A stretch of 23,566 nucleotides of DNA from Actinomycetes bacterium (lineage in GTDB: Bacteria > Actinomycetota > Acidimicrobiia > Acidimicrobiales > Palsa-688): NCBI GenBank assembly GCA_021827225.1, contig JAKAXG010000009.1:1-23566 (forward strand), in the 5' to 3' direction. Shown piece by piece: positions 6,690-13,939 of the stretch (position 1 is its first letter; the number at the start of each line of letters is the position of its first letter). The translations under genes and the position numbers were made by a program. The notes under the pieces were generated by a model. It did not search any database. It was not told where the DNA came from and worked only from the letters and a program-made list of their open reading frames with translations.

Positions 6690-7843
6690 CGGCGCCCCCG
6701 GCCGGGTGCGGTCACCTCGGCGAAGAGGGCGGCGAACCGGCCGGTGGTGGGGTTCCTGAGCGGCGGACGGGCCCGGCGCCGCCCGGCGCTCGAGGGCCCC
6801 GGCGGAAGCAGCTGGAGAACCGCCTCGGCCAGCGCCGCCGGATCGCCGGGCCGGACCAACCGGCCGCCCGGGGTCGGCGACGCAACGGCGGACGGTCCCA
6901 GGATCTCCAGCGGGCCGCCCTCCGCCCCGGCCACCACCGGGGTGCCCGACGCCAGGGCCTCCACCACCACCAGGCCGAACGGCTCCGGCTCGGTCGAGAC
7001 CTGCACGAACACGTCCAGATCGGCCATCAGCTCGGGGACGTCACGCCGGGGCCCGAGCCAGTGCACCCCCTCCATGGCGGCAGCCCGCTCCTCCAGGCCG
7101 GCGGCGTAGGCCTCCTTCCCCGGCACGGCCGCTCCGGCCACGACCAGCTCGGCGTCGGGACGGTCCCGCCGCACCACCGCGAAGGCGTCGAGGAGGGTCT
7201 CGAAGCCCTTCCAGGTGTCCAGCCGGGCGACAGATCCGGCCAGCGGGACGTCGTCTCCGATGCCGGCGGCGACCCTGAAACTTCCGGCCCGGCCGGGACC
7301 GAAGCGGTCGGGGTCGGCCTCGTCGGTGATCACGACGGTGCGGCGGGGGTCCAGCTGGTCGGCCACGGCCTGCGAGACGGCCACGACCCGGTCGGCGAAG
7401 CGGCCGGTGAGGAACCGCTCGACCCGCAGCGCCGCTCCGGACTGGAACACGATCTCCCGGGCGTGCCAGACGTGGGGCCGGCCGGTCAGGGCCGCCGCTG
7501 CCCAGCCGTACCAGGAGTGCAGCGAGTTGGAGTGGACCACCCCGGCGTCCGTGCGCCGGACCAGCCGCACCAGCCGGGCCACGCTGAGCGGCCAGCGGGC
7601 GGCGTAACGGGCCCAGCGGGCCGGCCCCCCGGAGGTGGTCAGCCGCTCCATGGGAACCACGTGGAGCACGGCGCCGGCGGCCGCGTACTCTGAGGCCAGC
7701 CGGGGTGCCGCCGGGACGGCGACGTGGCATTCCCAGCCGTCGGCGACCAGCTGGCGGATCATCCGGATCAGGGCGTGCTCCGAGCCGCCACCGTCGCAGA
7801 CGGGCTGCACAGAGAGGATGCGCTTGGTGCGAGTGGCGGTCAA
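6662..7843 (-). CDS. GT4 (GT-B fold) glycosyltransferase
   Basis: A glycosyltransferase of about 393 residues. The N-terminus reads KRILSVQPVCDGGGSEHALIRMIRQL, matching the GGAE-type acceptor-domain loop of family 4. Then come VVHSNSLHSWYGW, WHAREIVFQSG and VVAVSQAVADQL; the donor domain has LAGSVARLDTWKGFETLLDAF, ELVVAGAAVPG, VHWLGPRRDVPELMADLDVFVQVS and EPEPFGLVVVEALASGTPVVAG, with its E-x7-E motif. There is no ATG right before KRILSV. I favour TTG at 7843 (CAGGAG lies ten nt upstream); GTG 7810 would remove the first strand and ATG 7879 would add 12 residues. The tail is basic (GRRRARPP, GRGRRQP). With TTG 7843 its 5' end overlaps that of the divergent GT4 gene. Product sugar unknown. Confidence 0.85.
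   Translation of the reverse strand: MTATRTKRILSVQPVCDGGGSEHALIRMIRQLVADGWECHVAVPAAPRLASEYAAAGAVLHVVPMERLTTSGGPARWARYAARWPLSVARLVRLVRRTDAGVVHSNSLHSWYGWAAAALTGRPHVWHAREIVFQSGAALRVERFLTGRFADRVVAVSQAVADQLDPRRTVVITDEADPDRFGPGRAGSFRVAAGIGDDVPLAGSVARLDTWKGFETLLDAFAVVRRDRPDAELVVAGAAVPGKEAYAAGLEERAAAMEGVHWLGPRRDVPELMADLDVFVQVSTEPEPFGLVVVEALASGTPVVAGAEGGPLEILGPSAVASPTPGGRLVRPGDPAALAEAVLQLLPPGPSSAGRRRARPPLRNPTTGRFAALFAEVTAPGRGRRQPAPITST
6678..6696. terminator. hairpin at the convergent GT4-GT4 junction
   Basis: A perfect 7-bp stem (GGCGCCG / CGGCGCC) with a five-nt loop spans the stop codon of the plus-strand GT4 gene inside the region where the two genes overlap. There is no T tract, so intrinsic termination is uncertain, but its position suits a two-way stop. 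Confidence 0.35.
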
Positions 7844-8987
7844 TGCGGAACAGCTCCTGTACCGGTCGCCGGGCGGCATCGGCCGGTACACGGCCGCCCT
7901 GCTGACTCTACTTCCCGCCGCCCAACCCGGGATCGAGGTGGTGCCCTTCACCGCCCGTCACCGGGCCGTCGAGGTCGAGGCAGCCCTCGCCGCGGCCGGG
8001 GTCCCCGGAGCGGTCCGCCGGCGGGGCGTGGTGCTGCCATGGCCCCGCCCGGTGCTCTACGACGGTTGGCACCGGCTGGGCCGCCCCCGGCTGGCCGGAC
8101 GGGCCGGGCTCACGGACCTGGGGCTGGTCCACGCCCCTTCCGTGGCCGTGCCGCCCTCGGGGGGCAGCGCCCCGCCGCTGGTCGTCACCGTCCACGACGC
8201 CGCCCCGGAGCTGTTCCCGGAGGCCTTCCCGCCGAGGGGTCGCCGTTTCCACGCCCTGGGATTGGCGGCCGCCGCCCGGCGGGCCGATCTCGTGATCACC
8301 GTCAGCGAGGCGGCCGCGGAGGAGATCACCCGGCACTCCGCCATCCCCCCGGGCCGGGTGCGGGTGGTCCCGAACCCGGTCAGCGCCCCCGGGGTGGACC
8401 CGGCCGTCCGGGCCCGGGTTCTCGAAGCTTCCGGGGTCGGATCGCGGCCCTACGTGCTCTGGGTCGGCAGCCTGGAACCGAGGAAGGGGGTCGGGACCCT
8501 GGTGGCGGCCATGGCCCGCCTGAAGCGCCGGTACCCGGGCTCGGAGGTGCAGACGGTCCTGGCCGGTTTCGACGGGTGGCTGGGAGACGGCCTGATAGAC
8601 CCGGGAGACCGGCAGGCGCTCGGGGCGTCGCTCCGCCAGTTGGGGCGGGTGGGCGACGAGGAGCTGTGGTGCCTCTACTCGGGGGCGGAGGTGTTCGCCT
8701 TCCCGAGCCGCCACGAGGGTTTCGGACTGCCCGTGGTGGAGGCCATGGCCCAGGGCACAGCCGTGGTGGCCTCCGACATCGCCGCCGTGCGGGAGGTGGC
8801 CGGAGGGGCCGCGCTGCTCGTCCCCCCGGATGACCCGGACTCCTGGTGCGAGGCGATAGCCGGGCTTCTCGGCGACGACCCGGCCCGCCGCCGGATGGCC
8901 GAGGCCGGGCTGGCCCGCAGCCGGGACTTCAGCCCGGACCGGTGGGCGCAGCGCACCTGGGCGGTTTATCAGGAGATAGGGTCCTGA
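7818..8987 (+). CDS. GT4 (GT-B fold) glycosyltransferase, mannosyltransferase-like
   Basis: A 389-residue GT-B enzyme. Key segments: VNAEQLLYRSPGGIGRYTAALL (acceptor loop SPGGIGRY), PPLVVTVHDAAPELFPEAF, ADLVITVSEAAAEEI, VRVVPNPV, YVLWVGSLEPRKGVGTLVAAM, ELWCLYSGAEVFAFPSRHEGFGLPVVEAMAQGTAVVASD (donor-site E-x7-E), and ALLVPPDDPDSW. It resembles the preceding plus-strand GT4 and the mannosyltransferase branch of family 4. The start could be ATG 7818 or GTG 7827; the latter has GAGG nine nt upstream and begins exactly at the first strand (VRVAVNAEQ). Three nt separate its stop from the GTG of the Rmd-like reductase, so the two are probably co-transcribed. Acceptor unknown. Confidence 0.87.
   Translation: MRLVRVAVNAEQLLYRSPGGIGRYTAALLTLLPAAQPGIEVVPFTARHRAVEVEAALAAAGVPGAVRRRGVVLPWPRPVLYDGWHRLGRPRLAGRAGLTDLGLVHAPSVAVPPSGGSAPPLVVTVHDAAPELFPEAFPPRGRRFHALGLAAAARRADLVITVSEAAAEEITRHSAIPPGRVRVVPNPVSAPGVDPAVRARVLEASGVGSRPYVLWVGSLEPRKGVGTLVAAMARLKRRYPGSEVQTVLAGFDGWLGDGLIDPGDRQALGASLRQLGRVGDEELWCLYSGAEVFAFPSRHEGFGLPVVEAMAQGTAVVASDIAAVREVAGGAALLVPPDDPDSWCEAIAGLLGDDPARRRMAEAGLARSRDFSPDRWAQRTWAVYQEIGS
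8977..8982 (+). promoter_or_regulatory. candidate -10 box (TAGGGT) for the Rmd-like gene
   Basis: TAGGGT at the end of the upstream GT4 gene is followed by eight nt and then GTG 8991. It could give the reductase its own near-leaderless transcript in addition to read-through from the GT4 gene. Confidence 0.35.
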
Positions 8988-8990
8988 CCC

Positions 8991-9887
8991 GTGCGGGTCC
9001 TAGTCACCGGGAGCAAAGGCTTCGTCGGCCAGTGGCTCATAGCCCATCTGCAGGATTCGGGTGACGACGTCACCGGGATCGACACGGAGGTCGACATCAC
9101 CGAGCCGGCCGCGCTCAGGGAGGTCGTGGTAACCGCCGCCCCCGAAGCGGTCTGCCACCTGGCCGCCCTGGCGAGCGTGGGGGCGTCGTGGGGAGCCAGC
9201 CAGGCCACCTACGAGGTCAACACCGTCGGCACCGCCAACCTGATAGACGCCGCGCTGGCCTGCCGGGACCGGCCGAGGGTGCTCCTGGTCAGCTCGTCGG
9301 AGGTGTACGGGCGGGTCTCCCCGTCGGACCTGCCGCTGGGGGAGGACCGGCCCTTCGCCCCGGTCAGCCCCTACGCCGCGAGCAAGGCGGCGGCGGAGAT
9401 GATCGGTCTGCAGGCCTGGCTGGGGTCCGGGCTGGAGGTGGTGCGGGCCCGGCCGTTCAACCACACCGGGCCCGGCCAGCGTCCCGATTTCGTGGTGCCG
9501 GCCCTGGCGGAGCAGATCGCGACCGCTCTGAGTGGCGGCGCCGACCGGCTGAGCACCGGCAACCTGGAGGCCCGCCGGGACATCAGCGACGTGCGCGATG
9601 TGGTCCGGGCCTACCGCCGGCTCCTGGTGGCCGGGCGAGCCGGTCAGGTCTACAACATCTGCCGCGGGGAGGCGGTCAGCATCCGCCACATCGCCGAACG
9701 GCTCCTGGCCCTGGCCGGCGCCGACCTGCCCATCGTGGTCGACCCCGACCGGGTGCGCCCGGTGGAGATACCCGAGCTGCGGGGGGACCGCAGCCGGCTG
9801 GAGGAGGAGACGGGCTGGCGGCCGGAGATCCCCCTCGATGACACCCTGCGCGACGTGCTCGCCTTCTGGCAGCGCCGGAGCGGCTGA
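8991..9887 (+). CDS. rmd: GDP-4-dehydro-6-deoxy-D-mannose reductase-like SDR
   Basis: A 298-residue extended SDR predicted to reduce the 4-keto group of GDP-4-keto-6-deoxymannose, giving GDP-D-rhamnose. The cofactor loop GSKGFVG is at residues 7-13, VCHLAALASVGASW near 54-67, the catalytic SSSEVYG near 101-107, and an intact Tyr128-x3-Lys132 (SPYAASK). The segment ARPFNHTGPGQRPDFVVPALAEQIA, followed by STGNLEARRDISDVRDVVRAY and YNICRGEAVSIRHI, is characteristic of Rmd and Gmd-related enzymes. Gmd itself is not in the window. GTG 8991 follows the GT4 stop by three nt. An alternative is another GDP-mannose-pathway dehydratase/reductase; the family assignment is firm and the exact reaction moderately so. 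Confidence 0.78.
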   Translation: MRVLVTGSKGFVGQWLIAHLQDSGDDVTGIDTEVDITEPAALREVVVTAAPEAVCHLAALASVGASWGASQATYEVNTVGTANLIDAALACRDRPRVLLVSSSEVYGRVSPSDLPLGEDRPFAPVSPYAASKAAAEMIGLQAWLGSGLEVVRARPFNHTGPGQRPDFVVPALAEQIATALSGGADRLSTGNLEARRDISDVRDVVRAYRRLLVAGRAGQVYNICRGEAVSIRHIAERLLALAGADLPIVVDPDRVRPVEIPELRGDRSRLEEETGWRPEIPLDDTLRDVLAFWQRRSG

Positions 9888-9926
9888 ACCCGGTCGGGCC
9901 CGGAAAGCCCTGGGTCCCGGCGCGCC

Positions 9927-9955
9927 GAGAGCCGGCCGCCTGGCGACCGGCTCTC
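9927..9955. terminator. hairpin between convergent genes
   Basis: A perfect 9-bp inverted repeat (GAGAGCCGG / CCGGCTCTC) with an 11-nt loop sits in the 91-bp gap between the Rmd-like gene (ends 9887) and the convergent helical-protein gene (ends 9979). It lacks a T tract on either strand but is well placed as a bidirectional terminator. Confidence 0.55.
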
Positions 9956-9978
9956 AGGAGCGGGGGGATCGGGGCGGG

Positions 9979-10467
9979 TCAGGCCAGGCCGACGGCCGTG
10001 CGCAGCGTGCGGGCCTGGGTCCCGGCGGCGGCCCGGGCGGCCTGGACCAGATTGCGGGCGGCCTCGGGCAGCACCTCCTCCAGCCGGTCGAGCTGCTCGT
10101 CGAACTGCTGGACGGCGGGGGCGATGGCCTCGTCCACGGCCTTGGCCAGGTCCGTGAGCTGCTCCCTCACGGCACCGGCGTCGGGCAGCTCGGTGGAAAG
10201 CCGTCCGAACTGCTCCCGGGCCTCTGCGATCTGCTTACTGGCGGCGCTGAGGTAGGTCTCGGCCTGGGAGTTCAGCGTCACGGTCAGGTCGGACAGGTTG
10301 GTCAGCTGGGCCTCGAGCTGCTTCATCAGCTCCACCCGCTGCACCTGAGCCCGCTGGAACCCGAGCACGCCCAGGCCGACCGCGACGTACGCGGCCTCCT
10401 TGACCGCGTCGTTGAAATCCGCGGCCGCCTTCTCGAAATCGACGTTGGGAAACTTGATGTCGGGCAT
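9979..10467 (-). CDS. phasin/HBHA-like amphipathic helical protein, function unknown
   Basis: A 162-residue, almost wholly helical protein with no cysteine. It begins MPDIKFPNVDFEKAAADFNDAVKEAAY, has a short apolar helix around residues 24-37 (EAAYVAVGLGVLGF), then long coiled-coil-like segments rich in Ala, Glu, Gln, Leu (LMKQLEAQLTNLSDL, AASKQIAEAREQFGRL, AIAPAVQQFDEQLDRLEEVL). This composition resembles polyhydroxyalkanoate-granule phasins and mycobacterial heparin-binding hemagglutinin, but I see no decisive motif. ATG 10467 is chosen because a strong Shine-Dalgarno AGGAGGT (complement of 10474-10480) lies six nt upstream, unusual in this window. A sigma70-like promoter lies about 60 bp further up. 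It stands alone, convergent with the Rmd-like gene and divergent from the large GT2 gene. Confidence 0.8.
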   Translation of the reverse strand: MPDIKFPNVDFEKAAADFNDAVKEAAYVAVGLGVLGFQRAQVQRVELMKQLEAQLTNLSDLTVTLNSQAETYLSAASKQIAEAREQFGRLSTELPDAGAVREQLTDLAKAVDEAIAPAVQQFDEQLDRLEEVLPEAARNLVQAARAAAGTQARTLRTAVGLA

Positions 10468-10529
10468 TGCTCTACCTCCTCCGGCGGCCCCGCCGATCGA
10501 CCGGTCCGCGCTTGCTGGAACATCCCCAG

Positions 10530-10557
10530 TGTATAACAGTTGCAAGCATTTTGGCAA
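10530..10557 (-). promoter_or_regulatory. sigma70-type promoter with extended -10 for the helical-protein gene
   Basis: On the minus strand -35 TTGCCA (complement of 10552-10557) and -10 TATACA (complement of 10530-10535) are separated by 16 bp, with TGT just before the -10 (an extended -10). It lies in a clearly AT-richer pocket. The sequence GCTTGC is repeated 12 bp apart across the -35/spacer, a possible regulator site. Confidence 0.6.
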
Positions 10558-10676
10558 GCTGCGGCTAGCAGTAGTGGCCGATGTCACTGCCGCTGCGGAC
10601 CTTTCCCTACCGGACTACCCACGCCCGGGCCGGCGCTCCCCGTGGTGGCGACCTCCGTGCCTGCCGGATCGTTCAC

Positions 10677-10682
10677 TACTGT
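10677..10682 (+). promoter_or_regulatory. candidate -10 box (TACTGT) for the large GT2 gene
   Basis: TACTGT is 11 nt upstream of ATG 10694. The rest of 10558-10676 contains no gene I can support. There is no Shine-Dalgarno sequence next to the ATG (GGCCCTCCCGG precedes it). Confidence 0.3.
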
Positions 10683-10693
10683 GGCCCTCCCGG

Positions 10694-13600
10694 ATGCAGC
10701 CCGACCCCTCTTCGCCTGCGCCCGCGGTCGTCGCCGTGGTCGTCACCCGCGACCCCGGCCTCTGGTTCGGGGAGGTGTTGGAGTCTCTCGCGTCCCAGGA
10801 CTACCCGAACCTGTCGGTGCTGGTGATAGACGCCGGCTCCGCCGAGGACCCTACCCCCACGGTGGCCGCCGCCATGCCCAGCGCCTTCGTGCGGCGGCTC
10901 GAGAAGGCGACCGGTTTCGGAACCGCCGCCAACGAGGTCCTGTCCATCGTGGAGGGGGCGTCGCACTACCTGTTCTGCCACGACGACGTGGCGCTTTCCC
11001 CTGACGCCATCCGCCTGCTCGTGGAGGAGGCGTTCCGATCCAACGCCGGCATCGCCAGTCCCAAGTACGTCGTGTGGGATGCCCCCGAACACCTGCTGGC
11101 CGTCGGGCTCACCACCGACAAGGTGGGGGCGGTCCGCAGCCTGGTGGACCGTGGGGAGCTCGACCAGGAGCAGCACGACGCGGTGCGCGAGATCCTGGTG
11201 GCCCCGTCGGGGGCGACCCTCGTCCGGGCCGACCTGTTCTCGGAGCTGGGTGGCTTCGACGGGGTTGTCGACTGCGACGGTGAGGACCTGGACCTGTCGT
11301 GGAGGGCCCGCCTGGCGGGAGCCCGGCTGGTGGTGGTCCCCGCCGCCCGGGTCCGCCACCTGGAGGCGACCGGCCGGGGCCTTCGCCGCCAGCCGCCCCC
11401 GGCCCGGGCCGACGCCCACCGCTACCGGACCCTGCTCACCTGCTACCGCTGGTACACCCTTGGGTGGGTGGTGCCGCTGGCCCTGTTCTGGGCGCTCGGG
11501 GAGGCGGCCACCGAGGCCGTCCGGGGGAGGGGAGGGGCCGCGGCGGGCACCCTGCGGGCGCTCGTCGACTCGGTGCGCCGGCCCCGCCAGCTCAGACAGG
11601 CCCGCCGCCGGACCCAGCGGACGCGCAGCCTTGGCGACGGGTCGCTGCGATCCCTGCAGGTGCGGGGCAACACCAGGCTGCGCTCCTACCTGCAGTCCCG
11701 GGTGGAGGACGTGCGTAGCGGCCTGCCTCACCACCTCGCCGGCTACGACGTGTCGGCCCCGGGGGCTGTCCCGGCCAGCCCGCCCCGCCCGTCGAACCGG
11801 AGCGGCAACCTGCTGCTCGGGCTGCTCCTGCTGATCGTGCTGGTGTTCGGGACCCGGAGCCTGCTCGGCCACGCCCTCCCGCAGATCGGCCGCCTGCCCA
11901 ACACGTCCGCCGGGTGGGGGTCCCTCTGGCGGTCCTGGTGGGCGGCGTGGCAGCCGGGGGGACTGGGATCGGCCGGCCCCGGCAGCCCGGCCATGGCGCT
12001 GCTCGGGGTGCTCGGAACCGTGCTGTTCGGGGCGATGGGCACCCTCAGCCACCTCGTCGTGCTGGGCCCGCTGCTGGTCGGGCCGCTCGGTGCGTACCGG
12101 GCCGCCCGGTTCTGGGCGTCCCGGCGGGGCCAGATCGTGGCGGCGGCGTTCTACGCCGTCGTCCCGGTGCCCTACAACGCCCTGGCCCGCGGCCACTGGG
12201 GCGGGCTGGTCGTCTTCGCCGCTACTCCGTGGGTGCTGTCCATCCTGACCAGGCTTTCGGGGCTGGTGCCGGTCCCGGTGACGAAGCTGGAGCGGGTCGC
12301 CGGCCGGCTGATCGGCCTGGGGATGCTGGTGGCGGCGGCCGCCTCGGTGGCGCCCAGCTTGCTCTACCTCGTACCCGTCATCGGAGCGGCCCTGGTCCTG
12401 GGGTCGGCGCTGGCCGGCCGGCCGGCCGCGGCGTTGCGGGCCTTCGGCATCTCGGTGATGGCGGCCCTGGTGGCTTTCGTGCTCCTGCTCCCGTGGTCGG
12501 CCACGGTCCTGGCCAGCCGGGCGGCCGTTCTCGGCCCGTCGGCCGGGCCGGCCGGCCGGCTCGGGCTGGGGCAGATCCTGCGCTTCCATACCGGCCCCTA
12601 CGGCGGCGGGTGGTGGGAGTGGCTGCTCCTGGTCGCGGCCGCCCTGCCGCTCCTGGTCGGCCGGGAGTGGCGCCTGGAGTGGGCCGCCCGCTTCTGGACG
12701 GTGGCGCTGACATTCTTCGCCATCGCCTGGGCCGGCCGGCGCGGCTGGCTCCCCGCCCTGCCACTGGAAGTGGTCCTGGCCCCCGCCGCCGCCGCCCTGG
12801 CCGGCTCCGCCGCTCTCGGTGCGGCCGCCTTCGAACTGGACCTGCCCGGCTACCGGTTCGGGTGGCGCCAGGGAGCGGCCGCCGCTGCCGCGCTGTCGCT
12901 GACGGTGGCCGCCGTTCCGCTGCTGATCGCGTCCGGCGGGGGCCGCTGGGACGTGCCCGCCGGAGACGCCTCCTCGGTGCTGGGGTTCCTGCCGAGCGGG
13001 CACTCCGGTGACTACCGGGTGCTCTGGGTCGGCTCTCCCGCCGCCCTGCCCCTCGCCGGGCGCCAGCTCGAGCCGGGGGTGGCGTACGGGACGTCCTACG
13101 ACGGCCTGCCGTCGCTCGCCGATGACTGGGTGGCCGGCCAGGCCGGAGCTACCGGCCAGCTGGCGGCGGACCTGCACCTGGTGGAGGGCCGGCTGACCAC
13201 CAAGCTGGGGCACCTGCTCGCCCCGGCCGGGGTGCGCTACCTGGTCATACCCAACCACATGGGACCGACCGGGTCGGGCGGGTCCCCGGTCCCTGTCCCG
13301 GCTGCCCTCGTATCCGGGCTGGCCCTGCAGACCGACCTGCACGCCCTCGACGTGGGTGACAACCACTACTCGGTCTACCAGAACGACGCCTGGGCGCCGG
13401 TCCGCGGCACCCTCGCGGCCCCGGCCCTGGCGGTGGCCGCCGAGGGGATCACGACCGGCCTGCGGGCTCTGGAGGAGACGGACCTGGCCCGGTCCCGGCC
13501 GGTCCTGAGCGGCGCCGGCCGCCAGGTCGCGTCGGGGCCGGTCCCGGCCGGCAGCGTCGTCTACGACGGGTCCAGCTTCTCGTCCGGCTGGCACCTGCGT

Positions 13601-13939
13601 GCCGGGGGCCACACGGTGGTCCCGACGCCGGCGTTCGGCTGGGGGATGTCGTTCCATGTCCCGGCCGCATCCGGCGGCCAGGAGCCGGCACAACTCGGTT
13701 ACGCCGCCCCGTTCCTGATCCGGGGCGGCGACATCCTCCAGGTCCTGCTCTGGGTGGGTGCCATCGCCCTGCTGATCCGGGACCTGCGCCGGCGTCACCG
13801 CAGCGGCTCCACCCCCGAAGTGCCCGAGGCGGAGTGGTTCGTACCCGTGAACCCGCTCCCGTCCCGGCGGGGTGCGGGAACCCGCCCGGCGCAGTCGGCG
13901 CTGCTGGAAGCGCCGGAGGAGATGTGGACCGATGTCTAG
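10694..13939 (+). CDS. large GT2 glycosyltransferase fused to a polytopic membrane domain
   Basis: A 1081-residue envelope glycosyltransferase. Residues 1 to about 250 are a GT2 domain: VVAVVVTRDPGLWFGEVLESL, VLVIDAGSAED (in place of the usual DNGS/DDGS), HYLFCHDDVALSPDAIRLL as the DxD-like site, and GEDLDLSWRARLAGARL as the late ED motif. From about 370 onward there are around ten hydrophobic helices (for example GNLLLGLLLLIVLVFG and LVSHLVV-like loops), then an extracytoplasmic segment from about 750 to 1010, and a final helix (ILQVLLWVGAIALLIRDL) with a basic cytoplasmic tail. Similar proteins in actinomycetes lie beside DUF5719 genes, as here: the next gene overlaps by eight bp. ATG 10694 precedes the first GT strand by about ten residues. 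Substrate unknown; a polyprenyl-linked sugar pathway is likely. Confidence 0.85.
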   Translation: MQPDPSSPAPAVVAVVVTRDPGLWFGEVLESLASQDYPNLSVLVIDAGSAEDPTPTVAAAMPSAFVRRLEKATGFGTAANEVLSIVEGASHYLFCHDDVALSPDAIRLLVEEAFRSNAGIASPKYVVWDAPEHLLAVGLTTDKVGAVRSLVDRGELDQEQHDAVREILVAPSGATLVRADLFSELGGFDGVVDCDGEDLDLSWRARLAGARLVVVPAARVRHLEATGRGLRRQPPPARADAHRYRTLLTCYRWYTLGWVVPLALFWALGEAATEAVRGRGGAAAGTLRALVDSVRRPRQLRQARRRTQRTRSLGDGSLRSLQVRGNTRLRSYLQSRVEDVRSGLPHHLAGYDVSAPGAVPASPPRPSNRSGNLLLGLLLLIVLVFGTRSLLGHALPQIGRLPNTSAGWGSLWRSWWAAWQPGGLGSAGPGSPAMALLGVLGTVLFGAMGTLSHLVVLGPLLVGPLGAYRAARFWASRRGQIVAAAFYAVVPVPYNALARGHWGGLVVFAATPWVLSILTRLSGLVPVPVTKLERVAGRLIGLGMLVAAAASVAPSLLYLVPVIGAALVLGSALAGRPAAALRAFGISVMAALVAFVLLLPWSATVLASRAAVLGPSAGPAGRLGLGQILRFHTGPYGGGWWEWLLLVAAALPLLVGREWRLEWAARFWTVALTFFAIAWAGRRGWLPALPLEVVLAPAAAALAGSAALGAAAFELDLPGYRFGWRQGAAAAAALSLTVAAVPLLIASGGGRWDVPAGDASSVLGFLPSGHSGDYRVLWVGSPAALPLAGRQLEPGVAYGTSYDGLPSLADDWVAGQAGATGQLAADLHLVEGRLTTKLGHLLAPAGVRYLVIPNHMGPTGSGGSPVPVPAALVSGLALQTDLHALDVGDNHYSVYQNDAWAPVRGTLAAPALAVAAEGITTGLRALEETDLARSRPVLSGAGRQVASGPVPAGSVVYDGSSFSSGWHLRAGGHTVVPTPAFGWGMSFHVPAASGGQEPAQLGYAAPFLIRGGDILQVLLWVGAIALLIRDLRRRHRSGSTPEVPEAEWFVPVNPLPSRRGAGTRPAQSALLEAPEEMWTDV

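Noticed and set aside
9888..9926. Possible small gene in the Rmd-like/helical-protein gap
   Set aside because: The gap is under 100 bp, has a terminator-like hairpin, and shows no plausible start with coding sense.
10558..10676. Possible N-terminal extension of the large GT2 gene, or a small peptide gene
   Set aside because: The frame is open but the translation before ATG 10694 is unlike the GT2 start, and it overlaps the divergent promoter region.
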